A DNA stretch of 47,719 bases from Paenibacillus assamensis DSM 18201 (GTDB lineage: Bacteria > Bacillota > Bacilli > Paenibacillales > Paenibacillaceae), in NCBI RefSeq assembly GCF_000422445.1, contig NZ_AULU01000024.1, positions 1 to 47,719 on the forward strand. The letters are read 5' to 3'. This document shows positions 8,371 through 18,479 of the stretch, one piece after another; the first letter of the stretch is position 1; every line of letters starts with the position of its first letter. The position numbers and the translations under genes are program-made. A model generated the notes under the pieces. The model was given only the letters and a program-made list of their open reading frames with translations. It searched no databases and was not told where the DNA came from.

Positions 8371-9954
8371 GTGGGAGAGCACGGGAAACGTAGCGGGAAA
8401 GTGTACTTAGTAGGTGCAGGGCCAGGAGATGCAGGATTAATTACAGTCAAAGGAATGCGCTGCCTGCAAGAAGCGGATGTTATCGTATATGATCGTTTGG
8501 CTAGTCCACGTTTGCTTCAAATGAGCAGGCACGATGCACGTCGAATTTATGTAGGTAAGCTGCCTGATCGCCATGCGATGAAGCAGCCTGAAATTAACCA
8601 ACTGCTCGTAACACTGGCGCAAGAAGGGCTTAATGTGTGTCGACTTAAGGGAGGGGATCCTTGTGTATTCGGACGTGCGGCGGAAGAGGCTGCACTGTTG
8701 AAAGTACATGGCATTTCATATGAAGTCGTTCCAGGTGTTACTTCAGCTGTAGCTGTGCCAGCCTATGCAGGTATTCCAGTTACACATCGTGACTGGGCGT
8801 CCTCTTTCTGTGTCATAACAGGTCACGAGACTCCTGATAAACTGGAGGCTCGTGTGGAGTGGGAGAAGCTTTCAGCTGCGGCCGATACACTATTGTTCCT
8901 GATGGGGGTTGCCAACATTAGCACGATTGCGGAGCAGCTTATGCGCTGCGGTCGTTCTGGTGATACACCAGTTGCTTTAATACGTTGGGGAACTCGCTCT
9001 GAGCAAGCAACGATTGTTGCTACTTTAGCAACAGTGGTCGATGAAGTTGAGCGAACTGGCTTTAGTTCCCCGGCTATCATAGTTGTGGGTGATGTCGTGC
9101 GTGTACGTGAACAAATGGCATGGGTTGAGCAGCTGCCGCTATTCGGACAGCGTATTCTCGTTACTCGTGCTCGTGAGCAATCCCAATCGTTTGTGCGCAT
9201 GATTGAAGAAGCAGGGGGAGAGCCTTATGAGCTTCCTGTCATTCAAACGATCATGCCTACTACGGAAGCAGATAACCAATTGATCGAGCAAACGATGACA
9301 CGATTGAGCGATTATCAATGGCTCGTGCTTACAAGTGAAAATGGGGTTCGCTACTGGATGGAGCATATGAAACGTACTCGTACCGATATGCGCCAATTAG
9401 CGCATGCGCGTATTGTGGCAGTAGGTCCCAAAACGGCAGAAGTAATGTCTGACTTCGGAATCGTACCTGATTTGGTTGCAGAGCAGTTTAGCCAAGAAGG
9501 TGTGTGGGATGTAATGCAGCCTCTAATCCAAAAAGGGGAGAGAGTATTGCTTGCACGCGGGGATTTAGCTAGAACATGGTTGGCAGAGCAGCTTCGTGAA
9601 GCTGGCGTTCATACCGATGAACTGACCACTTACCAAACCATTTTGCCTCAATATGAGGATGCTCATATTTTAGAGATGTTTGAAGAAGGCGGTATACAAA
9701 TCGTACCTTTTACAAGCGCTTCGACAGTAACGAACTTGCTTCGGATGATGAAGCAATTGGGAGCTGAAGACCCAGTTCAACTTGTCAACCGTGCTCGTAT
9801 TGTGTGCATAGGAAATGTTACTGCGGAGACAGCACGTGAAGCTGGTATTCGTGTAGATGCCGTGGCGCAGTCCTCTACAACGGATGGAGTGTTAGATACG
9901 ATTGTGTCGCTTGTTAGTGAAGGTTGCCAACATACGACGGCCGTGAATTCGTAA
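8371..9954 (+). CDS. cobA-hemD: Fused uroporphyrinogen-III methyltransferase and uroporphyrinogen-III synthase
   Basis: A two-domain enzyme. Residues 1 to about 250 form an S-adenosylmethionine uroporphyrinogen-III C-methyltransferase (KVYLVGAGPGDAGLITVKG, VVYDRL-like strand, RLKGGDPCVFGRAAEE, ITGHETPDKL), which makes precorrin-2. The remaining ~270 residues are a HemD-type synthase that closes hydroxymethylbilane to uroporphyrinogen III (GQRILVTRAREQS, WLVLTSENGVRYW, VPFTSASTVTNLL). The frame opens at TTG 8353, but GGAAAGG at 8355-8361 with 9-nt spacing favours GTG 8371. The fusion makes and then methylates the branch-point intermediate, supplying siroheme while the unmethylated pool goes to heme. 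Confidence 0.93.
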   Translation: MGEHGKRSGKVYLVGAGPGDAGLITVKGMRCLQEADVIVYDRLASPRLLQMSRHDARRIYVGKLPDRHAMKQPEINQLLVTLAQEGLNVCRLKGGDPCVFGRAAEEAALLKVHGISYEVVPGVTSAVAVPAYAGIPVTHRDWASSFCVITGHETPDKLEARVEWEKLSAAADTLLFLMGVANISTIAEQLMRCGRSGDTPVALIRWGTRSEQATIVATLATVVDEVERTGFSSPAIIVVGDVVRVREQMAWVEQLPLFGQRILVTRAREQSQSFVRMIEEAGGEPYELPVIQTIMPTTEADNQLIEQTMTRLSDYQWLVLTSENGVRYWMEHMKRTRTDMRQLAHARIVAVGPKTAEVMSDFGIVPDLVAEQFSQEGVWDVMQPLIQKGERVLLARGDLARTWLAEQLREAGVHTDELTTYQTILPQYEDAHILEMFEEGGIQIVPFTSASTVTNLLRMMKQLGAEDPVQLVNRARIVCIGNVTAETAREAGIRVDAVAQSSTTDGVLDTIVSLVSEGCQHTTAVNS

Positions 9955-10030
9955 CGATGTTATTTTCCATATTTAATATAGATCTAAGTGCAAGGTGTAG
10001 TTTATAAGCATTTAAGAGGAGGAACACATC

Positions 10031-11029
10031 ATGGCTTATCCCACAGTACGCCTTCGCCGTTTGCGCAAAACGGCAGGCATTCGTAGTCTTGTTCGTGAAA
10101 CGATATTGACGGTTGATGATTTCATTATGCCGATATTTGTAACGCACGGTGAAGGGATTAAGAGCCCAATTGGTTCCATGCCAGGGGTATATCATTTTTC
10201 ATTGGACAAGCTGGATGAAGAAGCAGATGCGATCGTTGAGCTTGGCTTGAAGTCTGTCATCGTCTTTGGTGTGCCAAGTGAGAAAGATGAAGTCGGCAGT
10301 TCTGGATATGATAGCAATGGTATCGTGCAACAGGCGATTCGTCGCTTGAAAGCGAGACATCCTGAGCTGGTTGTTATCGCAGATACTTGTTTATGTCAGT
10401 TTACGGATCATGGTCATTGCGGAATGGTGCATGTTCATGAAGTGAATGGACAAACGATTGGAGAAGTAGATAATGATGCTTCTTTGGCTCTACTAGCGAA
10501 AACGGCTGTATCTCAAGTTGAAGCTGGGGCTGACATCATTGCTCCTTCAAATATGATGGATGGATTCGTAGCGGCAATTCGTCAAGGCTTGGATGAAGCG
10601 GGTTACACGGATGTGCCGATCATGTCATATTCGGTGAAATATGCATCTGCTTTCTATGGTCCGTTCCGTGATGCAGCTCATTCTACTCCACAGTTTGGAG
10701 ATCGCAAGACGTATCAAATGGACCCGGCTAATGCCCGCGAAGCTTTGCGTGAGGCAGAGGCAGATGTGGCAGAAGGCGCTGACATGTTGATGGTGAAGCC
10801 AGCACTTGCTTACATGGATATTATACGCACATTGAAAGAGCAGTACGACTTGCCGGTTGTTGCTTACAACGTTAGTGGTGAATACTCCATGGTGAAGGCT
10901 GCGGCGCTGCAAGGCTGGATCGATGAGCGTGCTGTCGTATCAGAGATGCTGTTGGGCATGAAGCGTGCAGGAGCGGATCTTATTATTACGTATTTTGCTA
11001 AAGATATGGCAAGTTGGTTGAAATCATAA
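10031..11029 (+). CDS. hemB: Delta-aminolevulinic acid dehydratase (porphobilinogen synthase)
   Basis: It condenses two 5-aminolevulinates to porphobilinogen. The 332-aa length is normal. The metal site [14 protein letters not shown] has the Cys cluster of the zinc-dependent type. The Schiff-base lysines lie in SVKYAS (Lys203) and MVKPALAY (Lys256). AAGAGGAGG lies before ATG 10031. The 76-nt gap after hemD shows no clear terminator or promoter. Confidence 0.97.
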   Translation: MAYPTVRLRRLRKTAGIRSLVRETILTVDDFIMPIFVTHGEGIKSPIGSMPGVYHFSLDKLDEEADAIVELGLKSVIVFGVPSEKDEVGSSGYDSNGIVQQAIRRLKARHPELVVIADTCLCQFTDHGHCGMVHVHEVNGQTIGEVDNDASLALLAKTAVSQVEAGADIIAPSNMMDGFVAAIRQGLDEAGYTDVPIMSYSVKYASAFYGPFRDAAHSTPQFGDRKTYQMDPANAREALREAEADVAEGADMLMVKPALAYMDIIRTLKEQYDLPVVAYNVSGEYSMVKAAALQGWIDERAVVSEMLLGMKRAGADLIITYFAKDMASWLKS

Positions 11030-11048
11030 GACGACGGGAGTGGATAGT

Positions 11049-12356
11049 ATGGCAGTTAATGTGCAACCGCGCCGTGACGAACAATCACGAGCCGTATTTG
11101 AACAGTCGAAGCAATATATTCCGGGCGGTGTAAACAGTCCTGTACGTGCATTCAAGTCAGTTGGACTAACGCCGATGGTGATGGAGCGTGGGGAAGGATC
11201 CCGCGTATTTGATATCGATGGGAATTCATTTATTGATTATGTAGGTTCATGGGGGCCTCTTATTCTTGGCCATGCCCACCCAGAAGTCATTGAGGCTATT
11301 CAGCGCACAGCTGCGAAAGGAACGAGCTTCGGGGCACCAACTGAGCTAGAGTTGCTAATGGCGAAGACCGTATGCGAGCGAGTTCCATCTGTAGATATTG
11401 TACGTATGGTCAACTCCGGAACAGAAGCGACCATGAGTGCCATTCGATTGGCGCGTGGCGTAACGAAGCGCAGCAAAATTGTTAAGTTTGAAGGTTCTTA
11501 TCATGGGCATGCTGACAGCTTGCTAATTAAGGCAGGCTCTGGTGTTGCAACATTGGGTTTGCCAGATAGCCCTGGTGTTCCTGAAAGTATCGCAGCGAAT
11601 ACAATTACAGTGCCATATAACGATATGGAATCTGTTAAGCTCGCTTTTGAAAAATTCGGAGAAGAGATTGCTTGCATCATCGTAGAGCCTATTGCAGGGA
11701 ATATGGGAGTAGTTCCACCTCAGCCAGGCTTCTTGGAAGGATTGCGCGAGATTACGACGCGATATGGCAGCTTGCTTATTTTTGATGAAGTAATGACTGG
11801 CTTCCGCGTTCACTATCAATGCGCTCAAGGACGTTTTGGCATTTTGCCTGACTTGACTTGCTTTGGTAAAGTCATTGGCGGTGGTCTTCCTGTTGGTGCG
11901 TATGGCGGCCGTAGAGATCTAATGGAGCAAGTTGCTCCAGTTGGTCCAATTTATCAAGCGGGTACTTTGAGTGGTAATCCACTGGCAATGGCAGCAGGTT
12001 ATACAACTTTGTCTTTATTGACGCCAGACGTATATGAGCAGCTAGAGACGAAGTCTGCTCGCTTGCAAGCTGGATTAGAACAGAATGCAAAAGAACTTGG
12101 CTTGCCGATTGTCATTAATCGTGTTGGATCTATGGTGTGTCCTTTCTTTACGGATCAGCCGGTTATTAACTATGACACAGCGAAGCAATCTGACTTGAAC
12201 ATGTTTAATCGCTATTTCGGTGCGCTGCTTGATAGAGGGATAAGTGTAGCTCCTTCTCAATTCGAGGGGATGTTCGTGTCGGCTGTGCATACGGATGAAG
12301 ATATAGATTACACGATTGAGGCGCAATATGATGCCTTGAAAGCAATCGTTGGATAA
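11049..12356 (+). CDS. hemL: Glutamate-1-semialdehyde 2,1-aminomutase
   Basis: This PLP enzyme converts glutamate-1-semialdehyde to 5-aminolevulinate, linking HemA to HemB. It is about 435 aa. Motifs are the N-terminal [46 protein letters not shown] and the PLP-binding Lys274 in [20 protein letters not shown] 11049 has GGGAG 8 nt upstream and is preferred to an in-frame GTG at 11040. It is the last tetrapyrrole gene in the run. Confidence 0.96.
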   Translation: MAVNVQPRRDEQSRAVFEQSKQYIPGGVNSPVRAFKSVGLTPMVMERGEGSRVFDIDGNSFIDYVGSWGPLILGHAHPEVIEAIQRTAAKGTSFGAPTELELLMAKTVCERVPSVDIVRMVNSGTEATMSAIRLARGVTKRSKIVKFEGSYHGHADSLLIKAGSGVATLGLPDSPGVPESIAANTITVPYNDMESVKLAFEKFGEEIACIIVEPIAGNMGVVPPQPGFLEGLREITTRYGSLLIFDEVMTGFRVHYQCAQGRFGILPDLTCFGKVIGGGLPVGAYGGRRDLMEQVAPVGPIYQAGTLSGNPLAMAAGYTTLSLLTPDVYEQLETKSARLQAGLEQNAKELGLPIVINRVGSMVCPFFTDQPVINYDTAKQSDLNMFNRYFGALLDRGISVAPSQFEGMFVSAVHTDEDIDYTIEAQYDALKAIVG

Positions 12357-12367
12357 GGAAGAAATCG

Positions 12368-13255
12368 ATGCAGCAGTATTGGGCAAGACGAGGTGAATGG
12401 CTGGAGATGACGCCTGGCCGTTCCTTGATTCGTCAAGAACAACAATTAGAAGACTGGTTGAGGCACACCTTAGGTGTGCCTCAACATTTATTATCGGCTT
12501 GGAAGCATTCAGAGGGTTTAAAAGTAGCTGGTGACCGTTTGCGGATGCGTGTATTTGCTGACGAGCCATGCGACTACGAAGCTGCTGATGGACCAGCAGA
12601 AATTTTGTATGAGGATGATGCATGTTTAGTCGCTTATAAGCCAGCGGGTATGGCTGTTCATCCGACGACCCCAGAGCAGCATGCTGCAAGACAAACGCTT
12701 GCGCATGCAGTTGCATGCCATTACGCTTGGACGGGTATTGAGGCAAGGATAAGGCATATTCATCGATTAGATACCGATACGTCCGGTCCTGTCTTATATG
12801 CCAAAACGGCGCTTTCTCATGCAATCTTGGATGAAGCGATGCGGCATAAAGCAATAGACAGGCAGTATGCAGCAGTCGTCCAAGGAAAGGTAGCTTCTTT
12901 GCAAGGAACTATTGATGCTCCAATCGGAAAAGACCGTCATCATCGCGGTCGGCGTCGAGTAACGGATAACGGTGATCATGCGGTCACTCATTATGAAGTA
13001 GTTAGGCGTACCGACTCGCTGAGCCTTGTTCGTTGTACATTGGAAACAGGACGTACTCATCAAATTCGCGTTCACATGAGTCACATTGGTCATCCATTGG
13101 CAGGTGATGTTTTATATGGAGGTGGAGCGCAGCATATCCGGCGTCAAGCGCTGCATGGTGAACTTCTTAAATTCCATCACCCATTTGGTGGCGACTATAT
13201 TCAAGTTCAAGCTCCTATGCCGTCGGACATGGCGCATTTGTGTCAAAAAATATAG
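12368..13255 (+). CDS. RluA-family RNA pseudouridine synthase
   Basis: It isomerises specific uridines in RNA to pseudouridine. At 295 aa it is the RluA/RluD/YlyB type. The catalytic motif HRLDTDTSG carries the nucleophile Asp. LETGRTHQIRVHMSHIGHPLAGDVLYG is the conserved C-terminal block, broken here as RTHQIRVHMS and HPLAGDVLYG. The N-terminus is shorter than full RluD and I cannot see a clear S4 domain. The substrate (rRNA or tRNA) cannot be told from sequence. It starts 12 nt after hemL and may be cotranscribed with it. Confidence 0.92.
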   Translation: MQQYWARRGEWLEMTPGRSLIRQEQQLEDWLRHTLGVPQHLLSAWKHSEGLKVAGDRLRMRVFADEPCDYEAADGPAEILYEDDACLVAYKPAGMAVHPTTPEQHAARQTLAHAVACHYAWTGIEARIRHIHRLDTDTSGPVLYAKTALSHAILDEAMRHKAIDRQYAAVVQGKVASLQGTIDAPIGKDRHHRGRRRVTDNGDHAVTHYEVVRRTDSLSLVRCTLETGRTHQIRVHMSHIGHPLAGDVLYGGGAQHIRRQALHGELLKFHHPFGGDYIQVQAPMPSDMAHLCQKI

Positions 13256-13284
13256 TCATGCTCTTCCCATTCCGCCCATATGAT
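13256..13284 (+). promoter_or_regulatory. Weak sigma-E-like promoter upstream of spoVID
   Basis: TCATGCT (13256-13262), 14 nt, then CATATGAT (13277-13284) matches 5 of 7 and 6 of 8 positions of the Bacillus sigma-E consensus. SpoVID is a mother-cell gene in B. subtilis, which makes this plausible. Confidence 0.35.
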
Positions 13285-13400
13285 TAAAGTAGGGAACGGA
13301 GTCTGACCTGTTCGTGCGTGCCAAGCGTCTCATGCAGCAGATGCGGCATAACAGGACATGGAACGGACGACAGGATCAACCGCGGAAGGAGGAGCAGACT

Positions 13401-14825
13401 GTGTATGATGAAACGTATGGTTTAAGATTTGATATTTACGAGCGCGTACACTTATCAGATGAAGTTGTTGGTATTGATCAGCTCGAAGAGGTGGAGTTGA
13501 CTCCGCATATTCAAATTATTCCGTCTGGCGAGCAAGTTACCGTAAGAGGGAGCCTGCTGCTATCCGGAGCTTATGTCGGCATAACGGAAAATGAACACAA
13601 TCAATCGTTGGAGCATTGGATTCCTGTAGAAATTACGCTCCCGCTCAGTCGTGTTCGCAGCTTGGAGGAAATTCATGTAGACATTGAGCATTTTGATGTG
13701 GATTTGCTTTCCACTCGATCATTAAACATTACGGGAGTTCTTTCTCTAAAAGGCATCTATTTAGACAATCAAGAGGTGCCCGCATGGCAGCAGGAACAAT
13801 TTACAGTTGAATATGAATCAACAAGGAAAGCAAGTGATGAACCAGAGTGGTTGCGAGATTATGGCCAACCTGCCCAGCAATCTCAGCAGGATAATAACCT
13901 AACATCAGACATCTCTTCCTATAATTACGATGGGGAAATTGCTGCAATCTCGTCGTTCGAGCAAGATTCCGCATCTTCAGCGCCTTCGCCTTATTCAGAA
14001 TCGGTCACATCTGGAGAAAATCCGTCGCAATGGGTAGATGACAGCAGTATTAATCCAACGGCAGCTAACTGGTCTTGGTCAGGACAGGGAGGCGGCATTC
14101 AAGCGGGGAGTTCTGCTGCCCAGCAGAGAGAACAGCCATCTGAATTGAACCCTGTAACAGGGTCGGAATCGACCTGGACCTGGGATCAGTCTCCATGGGG
14201 AAATACCTCTGTAGCAACTCAGGATCAGGCAGCGAGTCAGCATGAAGCTAACTATGGCATTCATGATGCAGCATATACAGAGGAAGCTGCGAGAGAGCAG
14301 GAGTCTGAGCAAGCTGCACTTGAAGAGCTGATTGTGTCCAGTGGTAGTGAGCAGTCGGAGTTACATACGAGCTCGCAATTGGACAATGAATTGGAAGAAC
14401 GAGATCTGGTTGAGGCAGAAGAGCAGCTCCATCCTGAGAAAAAAGAGATGAAAGTGGCTATTGGCAGCAGTAGTCCAAGTTCGAATGGAGAAGTGTCGCA
14501 AGGATTAGGATTCAGCACGCTGCTGCATTCGAGCAAGCAAGCGCGTGATAAAGAGCGAGAAGTAGAAGAGCGTCAAGCCAAGGAAGAGGCTGCTCAGCTG
14601 GCTCAAAAAACATCAGGTGATGATGTACACTGGCAGTCATTGTTCTTGAACCAACTGCATGAGGAATCCAGTTTCCGCAAAGTCCGTTTATGTATTGTAC
14701 AACGGCAGGATACGTTAGATTCCATCGCTGAGCGATATCAGCTGAATGCAAGGGAGATCGCGTTGTACAATCGACTCCCAGAAGCAATCGTAACGGAAGG
14801 TCAAGTTATTTATATCCCATCCTAA
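13401..14825 (+). CDS. spoVID: Stage VI sporulation protein D (spore coat morphogen) with C-terminal LysM
   Basis: SpoVID helps coat proteins encase the forespore and binds SafA in B. subtilis. The start GTG 13401 follows AAGGAGGAG (13386-13394). The frame is open back to 13314, but those residues are not family-like. An N-terminal beta-rich domain holds LRFDIYERVHL, IQIIPSGEQVTVRGSLLLSG and GVLSLKGIYLDN. A long Ser/Gln/Glu-rich, probably disordered middle follows (about residues 140-420), and the last ~47 residues are one LysM domain (CIVQRQDTLDSIAERYQLN to GQVIYIPS). The length is about 474 aa. A SafA-like protein lies 30 kb away at 45345. Confidence 0.88.
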   Translation: MYDETYGLRFDIYERVHLSDEVVGIDQLEEVELTPHIQIIPSGEQVTVRGSLLLSGAYVGITENEHNQSLEHWIPVEITLPLSRVRSLEEIHVDIEHFDVDLLSTRSLNITGVLSLKGIYLDNQEVPAWQQEQFTVEYESTRKASDEPEWLRDYGQPAQQSQQDNNLTSDISSYNYDGEIAAISSFEQDSASSAPSPYSESVTSGENPSQWVDDSSINPTAANWSWSGQGGGIQAGSSAAQQREQPSELNPVTGSESTWTWDQSPWGNTSVATQDQAASQHEANYGIHDAAYTEEAAREQESEQAALEELIVSSGSEQSELHTSSQLDNELEERDLVEAEEQLHPEKKEMKVAIGSSSPSSNGEVSQGLGFSTLLHSSKQARDKEREVEERQAKEEAAQLAQKTSGDDVHWQSLFLNQLHEESSFRKVRLCIVQRQDTLDSIAERYQLNAREIALYNRLPEAIVTEGQVIYIPS

Positions 14826-14893
14826 ATTGCTGTACAGGGACTTATGCACGAGTCGGCTTAGGTTATAATCTGTACGATATGCACACAAAAAAG

Positions 14894-14942
14894 CCTCCAA
14901 TCACTCATGGGATTGATCCCATGAAGTGGTTGGAGGTTTTTC
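14894..14942. terminator. Strong bidirectional terminator between spoVID and the convergent small gene
   Basis: A long stem (CCTCCAA...TTGGAGG, then CACT/AGTG, then ATGGGAT/ATCCCAT around a TG loop) is flanked by A6 on the left and T5-6 on the right. It can therefore end transcripts from both sides. Confidence 0.88.
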
Positions 14943-14947
14943 CGTGT

Positions 14948-15121
14948 TCAATATACATCGAGTAAAAAGCCAACATAGATGAGAAATAAACTAAAGAGCA
15001 AAAATACATCTAGCCCTGTCGGTAGTATGAGCGTTCGTACAAATTGTAAGCAAATGAGAGGAAATAAGCAGCTTCTTACGGAATATCGAACTTTACACCA
15101 CCAACGTTCCATATTTAACAT
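14948..15121 (-). CDS. Small (57 aa) membrane protein, convergent with spoVID
   Basis: The ATG at 15121 has AAGGGGGT 7 nt upstream on the minus strand. The in-frame upstream ATG (15169) lacks one. The product is MLNMERWWCKVRYSVRSC, basic and Trp-rich, followed by two hydrophobic stretches (LFPLICLQFVRTLILP and VFLLFSLFLIYVGFLLDVY), so it is a small inner-membrane protein. It ends 6 nt from the shared terminator. A sigma-E-like promoter lies 60-90 nt upstream. I do not know a named family, although its form suggests a conserved Paenibacillaceae sporulation micro-protein. Confidence 0.65.
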   Translation of the reverse strand: MLNMERWWCKVRYSVRSCLFPLICLQFVRTLILPTGLDVFLLFSLFLIYVGFLLDVY

Positions 15122-15145
15122 TTTGAGTACCCCCTTAAAATGAGT

Positions 15146-15167
15146 GTTCAAAAGGGAGTTTTTGAAC
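15146..15167. repeat. Perfect 8-bp inverted repeat in the leader of the small minus-strand gene
   Basis: GTTCAAAA, 6 nt, TTTTGAAC. It lies between the candidate promoter (15182-15211) and the ribosome binding site and could be an operator or an mRNA hairpin. Confidence 0.5.
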
Positions 15168-15181
15168 AACCCGTATAGTAC

Positions 15182-15211
15182 ATGTTATGAAAGAGTAAAA
15201 ACAGGATATGA
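15182..15211 (-). promoter_or_regulatory. Sigma-E-like promoter for the small membrane gene
   Basis: On the minus strand, TCATATC (15211-15205), 15 nt, then CATAACAT (15189-15182). This matches 6 of 7 and 6 of 8 positions of the sigma-E consensus, and the -35 is identical to the one proposed upstream of spoIVFA. Confidence 0.5.
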
Positions 15212-15239
15212 CTATAGATAATCGATTATGGTACAACTA

Positions 15240-15268
15240 TTGACTCGCTTATCGTGTCGAAGTAAAAT
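15240..15268 (+). promoter_or_regulatory. Sigma-A promoter of the valS T-box leader
   Basis: TTGACT (15240-15245), 17 nt, TAAAAT (15263-15268). It lies about 60 nt before the first recognisable T-box element and 510 nt before the valS start. Confidence 0.75.
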
Positions 15269-15324
15269 AAAGGGTAAATGTTTGATACATTCTAACGTTC
15301 CATTAACATAAGCGAAATAAAACA

Positions 15325-15689
15325 TTGAGCGGGAAGAGTAAACGACAGAAGCCTTTCAGAGAGCAGTGAATTACGGTGGAAGAACTGCAAGGAACCTAAC
15401 GTTGAAGTCGCCCGGGAGTTGTCTATTTGAACGCGATGGTTATAAAGCTGCGCTCATTTTTTCTATACAGATGAGTTGGCGAGCCCAGTAGCAAGTTGCG
15501 CTAGAATAGAACGGTAGCAGCCGTTATGTGCGAATGAAGTGCCGCATAAGCACGATCTGGATCATACTGACCTTTCATAGTTGAGGGATAGAGTGTGTAA
15601 ATGATGAGATCGATGCATGTATTTATGCGGAATGAAGGTGGTACCACGGAAGTTAACCTTTCGTCCTTTTTAGGCGAAGGGTTTTTTTT
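15325..15689 (+). promoter_or_regulatory. T-box riboswitch leader of valS
   Basis: The leader has GGAAGAGTAAACG near the 5' end, the Stem I AGAGAGC and GGTGGAA elements, and the 15-nt T-box AGGTGGTACCACGGA at 15636-15650. It ends with a terminator (stem 15657-15665 with 15673-15681, then T8). Uncharged tRNA would pair with the T-box and favour the antiterminator. A GTC at 15407-15409 after GTTGAA is a good candidate Val specifier codon. Together with valS downstream, this reads as tRNA(Val)-responsive control. The region 15122-15780 holds no other gene. Confidence 0.9.
15657..15689 (+). terminator. Regulated terminator of the T-box leader
   Basis: A 9-bp stem with two wobble pairs around a 7-nt loop is followed by eight Ts. 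It competes with the antiterminator that includes the T-box at 15636-15650. Confidence 0.8.
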
Positions 15690-15780
15690 GTGTCTTTATG
15701 CCATTCGCCCGTTAATTGGAATACGTCAGATTCATTATGATAGTAATCAATGCAGTATCACATATTTGGAGGGATTATGT

Positions 15781-18447
15781 ATGTCTGAAGCAAACGAACA
15801 GTTATCTATGCCTACAACGTATGATCCGAAGGCAGCAGAGCAGAAATGGTATGACTACTGGATGAAAGGCGGCTACTTCCAAGCAGGCCGTCTACCCGAT
15901 GCAGAGCCTTATACAATTGTAATTCCGCCGCCAAACGTTACTGGTATGCTTCATATCGGTCATGGGCTTGACTTTACGCTGCAAGATATTTTGATTCGTA
16001 CGAAGCGTATGCAAGGGTACGATGCATTGTGGCTTCCAGGTTCTGATCATGCTGGTATCGCGACGCAGACGAAAGTAGAGCAGCAATTACGTGAAGAAGG
16101 ATTATCTCGTTATGACCTTGGTCGCGAGAAGTTCCTAGAGAAAGTATGGGATTGGAAACATCTCTATGCGGATAACATCCGTAATCAGTGGAAGAAGATG
16201 GGTCTATCCTTGGATTACTCCCGTGAGCGTTTCACATTGGACGAAGGTTTGTCTGATGCAGTACGTGAAGTGTTTGTTAAGTTGTATGAAAAAGGTCTTA
16301 TTTACCGCGGTAAATATATTATTAACTGGGATCCAGCGGCGCGTACAGCGTTGTCGGATATCGAGGTTGAATATAAAGAGGTACAAGGTAACTTGTATCA
16401 TCTAAAATATCCACTTGCGGACGGAAGTGGTTCTATTACGGTAGCCACAACTCGTCCAGAGACGATGCTAGGTGATACAGCGGTAGCTGTGCATCCTAAA
16501 GATGAACGCTACAAAGACATGATTGGCAAAATGATCTTGCTTCCAATCGTCAACCGTGAAATCCCAATCGTAGCGGATGATTACGTTGATAAGGAATTCG
16601 GAAGCGGTGCGGTTAAGATTACACCAGCTCATGATCCGAATGACTTCGAGATCGGTCTGCGCCACGACTTGCCACAAATTATCGTAATGGATGAGTCTGG
16701 TGTTATGAATGATCAAGCAGGTCCTTATGAGAGCTTGGATCGTTTCGAATGCCGCAAACAAATCGTCAAAGATTTGCAAGAGCAAGGCGTGCTCATTCGC
16801 ATTGAAGAGCATGTGCATCAAGTTGGTCACAGTGAGCGCAGTGGCGCTGTTGTTGAACCTTACTTGTCCACACAGTGGTTCGTTAAGATGAAGCCATTGG
16901 CAGAGCGTGCGATTGAGGCGCAGAAATCTGGCAAAGGTATTAACTTTGTACCGGATCGATTCGAGAAAATTTATTTGCACTGGATCGAAAATATACGTGA
17001 CTGGTGTATTTCCCGTCAGTTGTGGTGGGGACATCGTATTCCAGCATGGTTCTGCGAAGAGTGTAACCATATGCACGTTGCCCGTGAAGAAGTTCATGCA
17101 TGTGAAAAGTGCAGCAGCACGAAGTTGAGACAAGATGAGGACGTATTGGACACATGGTTCAGCTCCGGGTTGTGGCCATTTTCCACATTGGGCTGGCCTG
17201 ATGCGAACAGCGAAGACTTCAAACGTTACTATCCTACGAATGTTCTTGTTACAGGTTACGATATCATTTACTTCTGGGTAGCGCGTATGATCTTTACGGC
17301 GCTTGAATTTACAGATCAGACGCCATTCAAAGATGTGCTTATTCATGGTTTGGTGCGCGATTCTGAAGGACGTAAAATGTCCAAGTCGCTTGGCAATGGT
17401 GTAGATCCGCTTGAAGTTATTGAGCGTTATGGCGCTGATGCGATGCGTTACATGATCTCTACAAGCAGCACGCCTGGTCAGGATTTGCGTTTCCGTTGGG
17501 AACGTGTAGAGCAAGCTCGTAACTTTGCGAATAAAATTTGGAATGCTTCGCGCTTTGCGCTTATGAATCTAGAAGGCTTTACGTATGATGACATCGATAT
17601 TAGCGGTGAGCTTGGAACAGCGGATCGTTGGATCTTGCATCGCATGAACGAGACTTCTCGTGAGATTACTCGTCTAATTGATGCATACGAGTTTGGTGAA
17701 ACAGGACGATTGCTGTACAACTTCATCTGGGATGATCTTTGTGATTGGTATATCGAATTTGCGAAGATTAGCCTATATGGTCAAGATGCAGCTCAGAAGA
17801 AAAAGACACAATCCGTGCTTGCTTATGTACTCGATCGTACAATGCGCATGATCCATCCGTTCATGCCTTACATTTCAGAAGAAATTTGGCAGCACCTTCC
17901 GCATGAAGGCGAGACAGTTACGCTTGCTGCTTGGCCGAAATACGACAGTGCACTTGAAGCGCCAGAGGCTGTTCAAGAAATGACGCTATTGATGGATATG
18001 ATTCGTGCTGTACGTAATATCCGTGCTGAAGTAAATGTACCGATGAGCAAAAAAGTAGAGCTAGTTGTTAAGCCTGCTGATGAGCGTACCTATAACAGCA
18101 TTAAACGTAACCTTGAATATGTAGAGCGTTTCTGTGGTACATCCAACCTGACGGTAAAATTGGATTGTGCTGCTCCAGATAAAGCAATGAGTGCAATTGT
18201 AACAGGAGTAGAGATGTACTTGCCGCTTGCTGGGCTTATTGATATCGAACAAGAGATTGCACGTCTGAACAAAGAGCGCGAGCATCTTAACAAAGAAGTT
18301 GAGCGTGTGGAGAAGAAGCTTGCGAACCAAGGATTTATGGCTAAAGCTCCTGCAAACGTTGTAGAAGAAGAGCGAGCTAAAATGGAAGACTATCGCGAGA
18401 AGCGTGATAAAGTAATTGCTCGTATTCAAGAACTGCAAGAAGTATAA
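15781..18447 (+). CDS. valS: Valyl-tRNA synthetase
   Basis: It charges tRNA(Val) and edits mischarged threonine. The ATG at 15781 follows GGAGGG and gives the family N-terminus ([17 protein letters not shown]) and 888 aa. The open frame runs back to 15601 through the T-box terminator, but that stretch is RNA leader. Signatures are HIGH in [17 protein letters not shown], the editing domain with [35 protein letters not shown] in [14 protein letters not shown], and a C-terminal coiled coil ([20 protein letters not shown]). Confidence 0.97.
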   Translation: MSEANEQLSMPTTYDPKAAEQKWYDYWMKGGYFQAGRLPDAEPYTIVIPPPNVTGMLHIGHGLDFTLQDILIRTKRMQGYDALWLPGSDHAGIATQTKVEQQLREEGLSRYDLGREKFLEKVWDWKHLYADNIRNQWKKMGLSLDYSRERFTLDEGLSDAVREVFVKLYEKGLIYRGKYIINWDPAARTALSDIEVEYKEVQGNLYHLKYPLADGSGSITVATTRPETMLGDTAVAVHPKDERYKDMIGKMILLPIVNREIPIVADDYVDKEFGSGAVKITPAHDPNDFEIGLRHDLPQIIVMDESGVMNDQAGPYESLDRFECRKQIVKDLQEQGVLIRIEEHVHQVGHSERSGAVVEPYLSTQWFVKMKPLAERAIEAQKSGKGINFVPDRFEKIYLHWIENIRDWCISRQLWWGHRIPAWFCEECNHMHVAREEVHACEKCSSTKLRQDEDVLDTWFSSGLWPFSTLGWPDANSEDFKRYYPTNVLVTGYDIIYFWVARMIFTALEFTDQTPFKDVLIHGLVRDSEGRKMSKSLGNGVDPLEVIERYGADAMRYMISTSSTPGQDLRFRWERVEQARNFANKIWNASRFALMNLEGFTYDDIDISGELGTADRWILHRMNETSREITRLIDAYEFGETGRLLYNFIWDDLCDWYIEFAKISLYGQDAAQKKKTQSVLAYVLDRTMRMIHPFMPYISEEIWQHLPHEGETVTLAAWPKYDSALEAPEAVQEMTLLMDMIRAVRNIRAEVNVPMSKKVELVVKPADERTYNSIKRNLEYVERFCGTSNLTVKLDCAAPDKAMSAIVTGVEMYLPLAGLIDIEQEIARLNKEREHLNKEVERVEKKLANQGFMAKAPANVVEEERAKMEDYREKRDKVIARIQELQEV

Positions 18448-18479
18448 GCAGCAGTAACAATTGCAGTGAAGGATTAGGG

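Noticed and set aside
16468..17514. 348-codon open frame on the minus strand inside valS
   Set aside because: It is antisense to a well-conserved gene, has no ribosome binding site and no known motif; a shadow of valS codon use.
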